Assembly (NCBI GenBank): GCA_965279475.1
Contig: CBDIIA010000003.1
Span: 2,294,001 to 2,358,000 of the forward strand
DNA from: Pseudorhodoferax sp965279475
GTDB taxonomy: Bacteria; Pseudomonadota; Gammaproteobacteria; Burkholderiales; Burkholderiaceae_C
Reading direction: 5' to 3'
Length of the DNA stretch: 64,000 bases
Shown here: positions 62,306 to 64,000 of the stretch, in pieces
How the letters are laid out: the number at the start of each line of letters is the position of its first letter
How positions within the stretch are numbered: the stretch's first letter is position 1
Position numbers and translations under genes: made by a program
The notes under the pieces: model-generated
Seen by the model: the letters and a program-made list of their open reading frames with translations, nothing else
Told to the model about the DNA's origin: nothing
Database searches by the model: none

Positions 62306-63472
62306 ATGAAGATCAAGAGCATCCACGCCCGCTGGCTCCACGTTCCCATCCCCTACGAAAAACAGCATGTGTCCGACTTCGGCCGCGTCGCGTCGTTCGA
62401 CTCGGTGCTCGTGCGCATCGAGACCGAGTGCGGCCTCGTCGGCTGGGGTGAAGCCAAGGAAGAGGTCGGCAGCGAAGGCAACAGCCACGGCCTGGTGGCC
62501 ATCATCAACCACAAGTTCGCGCCGGCCCTCGTCGGCGAGGATCCGCGCGACATCAACCGCCTGTCGGAGCTGATGTACAACGGTTGCCGCGGCCATTACG
62601 CGCTGGACCACGGCCACGTGTTCCCCATCCTCGGGCGGCGCGGCGTGTCGATCTCGGCGATCAGCGGCATCGACATGGCGCTGTGGGACCTGCTGGGCAA
62701 GCACCTCGACGCACCCGTGTGGCGCCTGCTCGGCGGCCGCAAGGCCGCGCGCATGCCGGCCTATGCCTCGGGCGGCTGGGCCGATGCCGAGCACATCGGC
62801 GCACAGCTGCTGGGCTACATCGAACGCGGCGGCTTCAAGGCGGTGAAGATGCGCGTCGGCGTGATCGACGGCGACCCGATCCACTCGGCACGCCGCGTGA
62901 TCGCCGCCCGCAAGGCGCTGGGCCCGGACATCGGCCTGGCCTGCGACGCCCACGGCACCTACACCGTGGCCGAGGCCAAACGTTTCTGCCGGCTGGTGGA
63001 AGACTGCAACCTGCTGTGGTTCGAAGAGCCGGTGACGGCCGACGACAAGCGCGGCATGGCCGAGGTGCGCGCCGCCACCGCGATCCCGATCGCCACCGGC
63101 GAAAGCGAGTTCAACCGCTTCGACTTCCGCGACCTGGCCGAGCTGCGCGCGGCCGACATCTTCCAGCCCGACCTGGCGATCTGCGGCGGCATCACCGAGG
63201 CCATGCGCATCGGTGCCATCGCCTCGGCCTGGAACCTGAAGCTCGCTCCCCACCTGTGGACCGGGGCGCTGGCCTTCGCCGCCGGCATGCACGTGGCCAG
63301 CGCATCGCCGGCCGGCTGGCTACTCGAATACTCGGTGGGCGCCAACCCCTTGTTGCAGGAGCTGGCCGAAGAGCAGTTCACCGTGCACGACGGTTTGGTC
63401 GAGATCCCGGACCGCCCGGGCCTGGGCATCACGGTCCGGCAGGACTTCGTCGACCGCTACACCGTGGCCTGA
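62306..63472 (+). CDS. Mandelate racemase/muconate lactonizing enzyme-family protein (enolase superfamily)
   Basis: 388 residues from the ATG at 62306. Catalytic set: K181-x-R183 (VKMRVG), metal ligands D214, E240 (WFEEPV) and E266 (TGESEF), and H316 (LAPHLWTG), the pattern of acid-sugar dehydratases. Substrate cannot be assigned. About 100 bases after the GntR gene and 53 before a tctC-like gene, a common layout for sugar-acid uptake and breakdown. Confidence 0.86.
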   Translation: MKIKSIHARWLHVPIPYEKQHVSDFGRVASFDSVLVRIETECGLVGWGEAKEEVGSEGNSHGLVAIINHKFAPALVGEDPRDINRLSELMYNGCRGHYALDHGHVFPILGRRGVSISAISGIDMALWDLLGKHLDAPVWRLLGGRKAARMPAYASGGWADAEHIGAQLLGYIERGGFKAVKMRVGVIDGDPIHSARRVIAARKALGPDIGLACDAHGTYTVAEAKRFCRLVEDCNLLWFEEPVTADDKRGMAEVRAATAIPIATGESEFNRFDFRDLAELRAADIFQPDLAICGGITEAMRIGAIASAWNLKLAPHLWTGALAFAAGMHVASASPAGWLLEYSVGANPLLQELAEEQFTVHDGLVEIPDRPGLGITVRQDFVDRYTVA

Positions 63473-63525
63473 GCCGCATAGCGCCCCGCGCAGCAAGCAC
63501 CACAACGACATCGAGGAGACACACC

Positions 63526-64000
63526 ATGCAACGACCATCCGACACCGGCCACGCCACCATCACCCGCCGCCGCGCCGCCGGCCTGCTGGGCGCCAGCCTG
63601 GCCCTGCTGGGCGGCACCGGCCACGCCCAGGCGCCCTACCCCCACAAACCGATCAAGCTGATCGTGCCGTTCGCGGCCGGCGGCACCACGTCGATCCTTG
63701 CGCGGCTGCTGGCCGACCGCATCGGCCAGGCGCTGGGTCAGCCCGTCGTGGTCGACAACCGGCCGGGCGCCGGCGGCAACGTGGGCATGGACGCCGTGGC
63801 CAAGGCCGAGCCCGATGGCTACACGATCCTGATGGGGCCGATCGGCCTGGCGATCAACCCGGCGCTCTACGCGAAGATGCCATTCGACCCGCTGAAGGAC
63901 CTGGCACCGGTCGGCCTGTATTGCGGCGTGCCCAACCTGCTGGTAGTCAACCCCACGGTGCCGGCAACCAGCGTGCGCGAGCTGATCGCCTATGCCCGCG
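63526..64000 (+). CDS. Tripartite tricarboxylate transporter substrate-binding protein (Bug/TctC family), 5' part
   Basis: The window ends inside the gene; about 158 codons are visible. Start ATG at 63526 with GAGGAGA just upstream. A TRRRAAGLLGASLALLGGTG signal is followed by the Bug motif YPHKPIKLIVPFAAGGTTS and RPGAGGNVGMDAVAKAEPDG. Burkholderiales carry many such genes; they bind carboxylates or aromatic acids. Confidence 0.86.
   Translation, partial: MQRPSDTGHATITRRRAAGLLGASLALLGGTGHAQAPYPHKPIKLIVPFAAGGTTSILARLLADRIGQALGQPVVVDNRPGAGGNVGMDAVAKAEPDGYTILMGPIGLAINPALYAKMPFDPLKDLAPVGLYCGVPNLLVVNPTVPATSVRELIAYAR

Overview
The window is a continuous stretch of high-GC (roughly two-thirds G+C), densely coded chromosome. 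The gene set and order point to a betaproteobacterium of the order Burkholderiales: dnaX-ybaB-recR with a divergent 4.5S RNA, rho followed by a type B L31 gene, a pstSCAB-phoUBR operon next to ppx, a cys cluster with a DUF934 gene and no cysJ, and a Bug-family (TctC) binding protein. This is inferred from synteny and family content; genus cannot be fixed by eye. I found no rRNA, tRNA, insertion sequence, integrase, prophage or CRISPR array, and no gene-free gap over 300 bases.

Layout. 1-6800: end of a type VI secretion (T6SS) locus: the 3' part of tssM, tagF, a secreted caspase-like protease with nine MORN repeats, a membrane Ser/Thr kinase with a DUF4384 tail, and a convergent OmpA-type lipid- or wall-associated protein. 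6885-9740 (minus): an ABC importer of the nitrate/sulfonate/taurine/pyrimidine type. 9859-12829 (minus): recR, ybaB and dnaX, with the 4.5S RNA divergent at 12902. 13211-18632: a very large hybrid histidine kinase and an HD-GYP response regulator. 18670-25855 (minus): addB, addA and a flavoprotein, coupled through 4-base overlaps. 25987-28224: trxA, rho, rpmE2. 28356-30086: an orphan membrane protein of the GT-C type. 30102-36846 (minus): the phosphate regulon pstSCAB-phoU-phoB-phoR behind a PhoB box, with ppx divergent at 37055. 38666-51424: an M20 deacetylase, a MocR regulator, a peptide-type ABC importer, a 2-hydroxyacid dehydrogenase, two tandem esterases, a PaiB-like flavoprotein and a class II aldolase, which looks like one accessory catabolic unit. 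51548-54574: a small operon (DsbA-like protein, MBL-fold protein without metal ligands, SnoaL-like protein) divergent from its LysR regulator. 54751-61395: assimilatory sulfate reduction (cysI, DUF934, cysH, cysD, cysN), then fdxA and a ferredoxin reductase. 61486-64000: a GntR regulator with its own tandem operator, an enolase-superfamily dehydratase and the start of a TctC-type binding protein.

Points of most interest: (1) a family of about 95-base dispersed repeats, each copy placed 0-6 bases after a stop codon and always in the sense orientation of the upstream gene; (2) an A9 slippery run in dnaX followed in both alternative frames by an early stop, predicting a gamma-like 379-381 residue product; (3) a structured 5' leader at rpmE2 that may be an L31 autoregulatory element; (4) the caspase/MORN protease plus membrane kinase attached to the T6SS; (5) an MBL-fold protein whose metal motif is erased; (6) sulfite reductase without its flavoprotein next to DUF934 and a ferredoxin/reductase pair.
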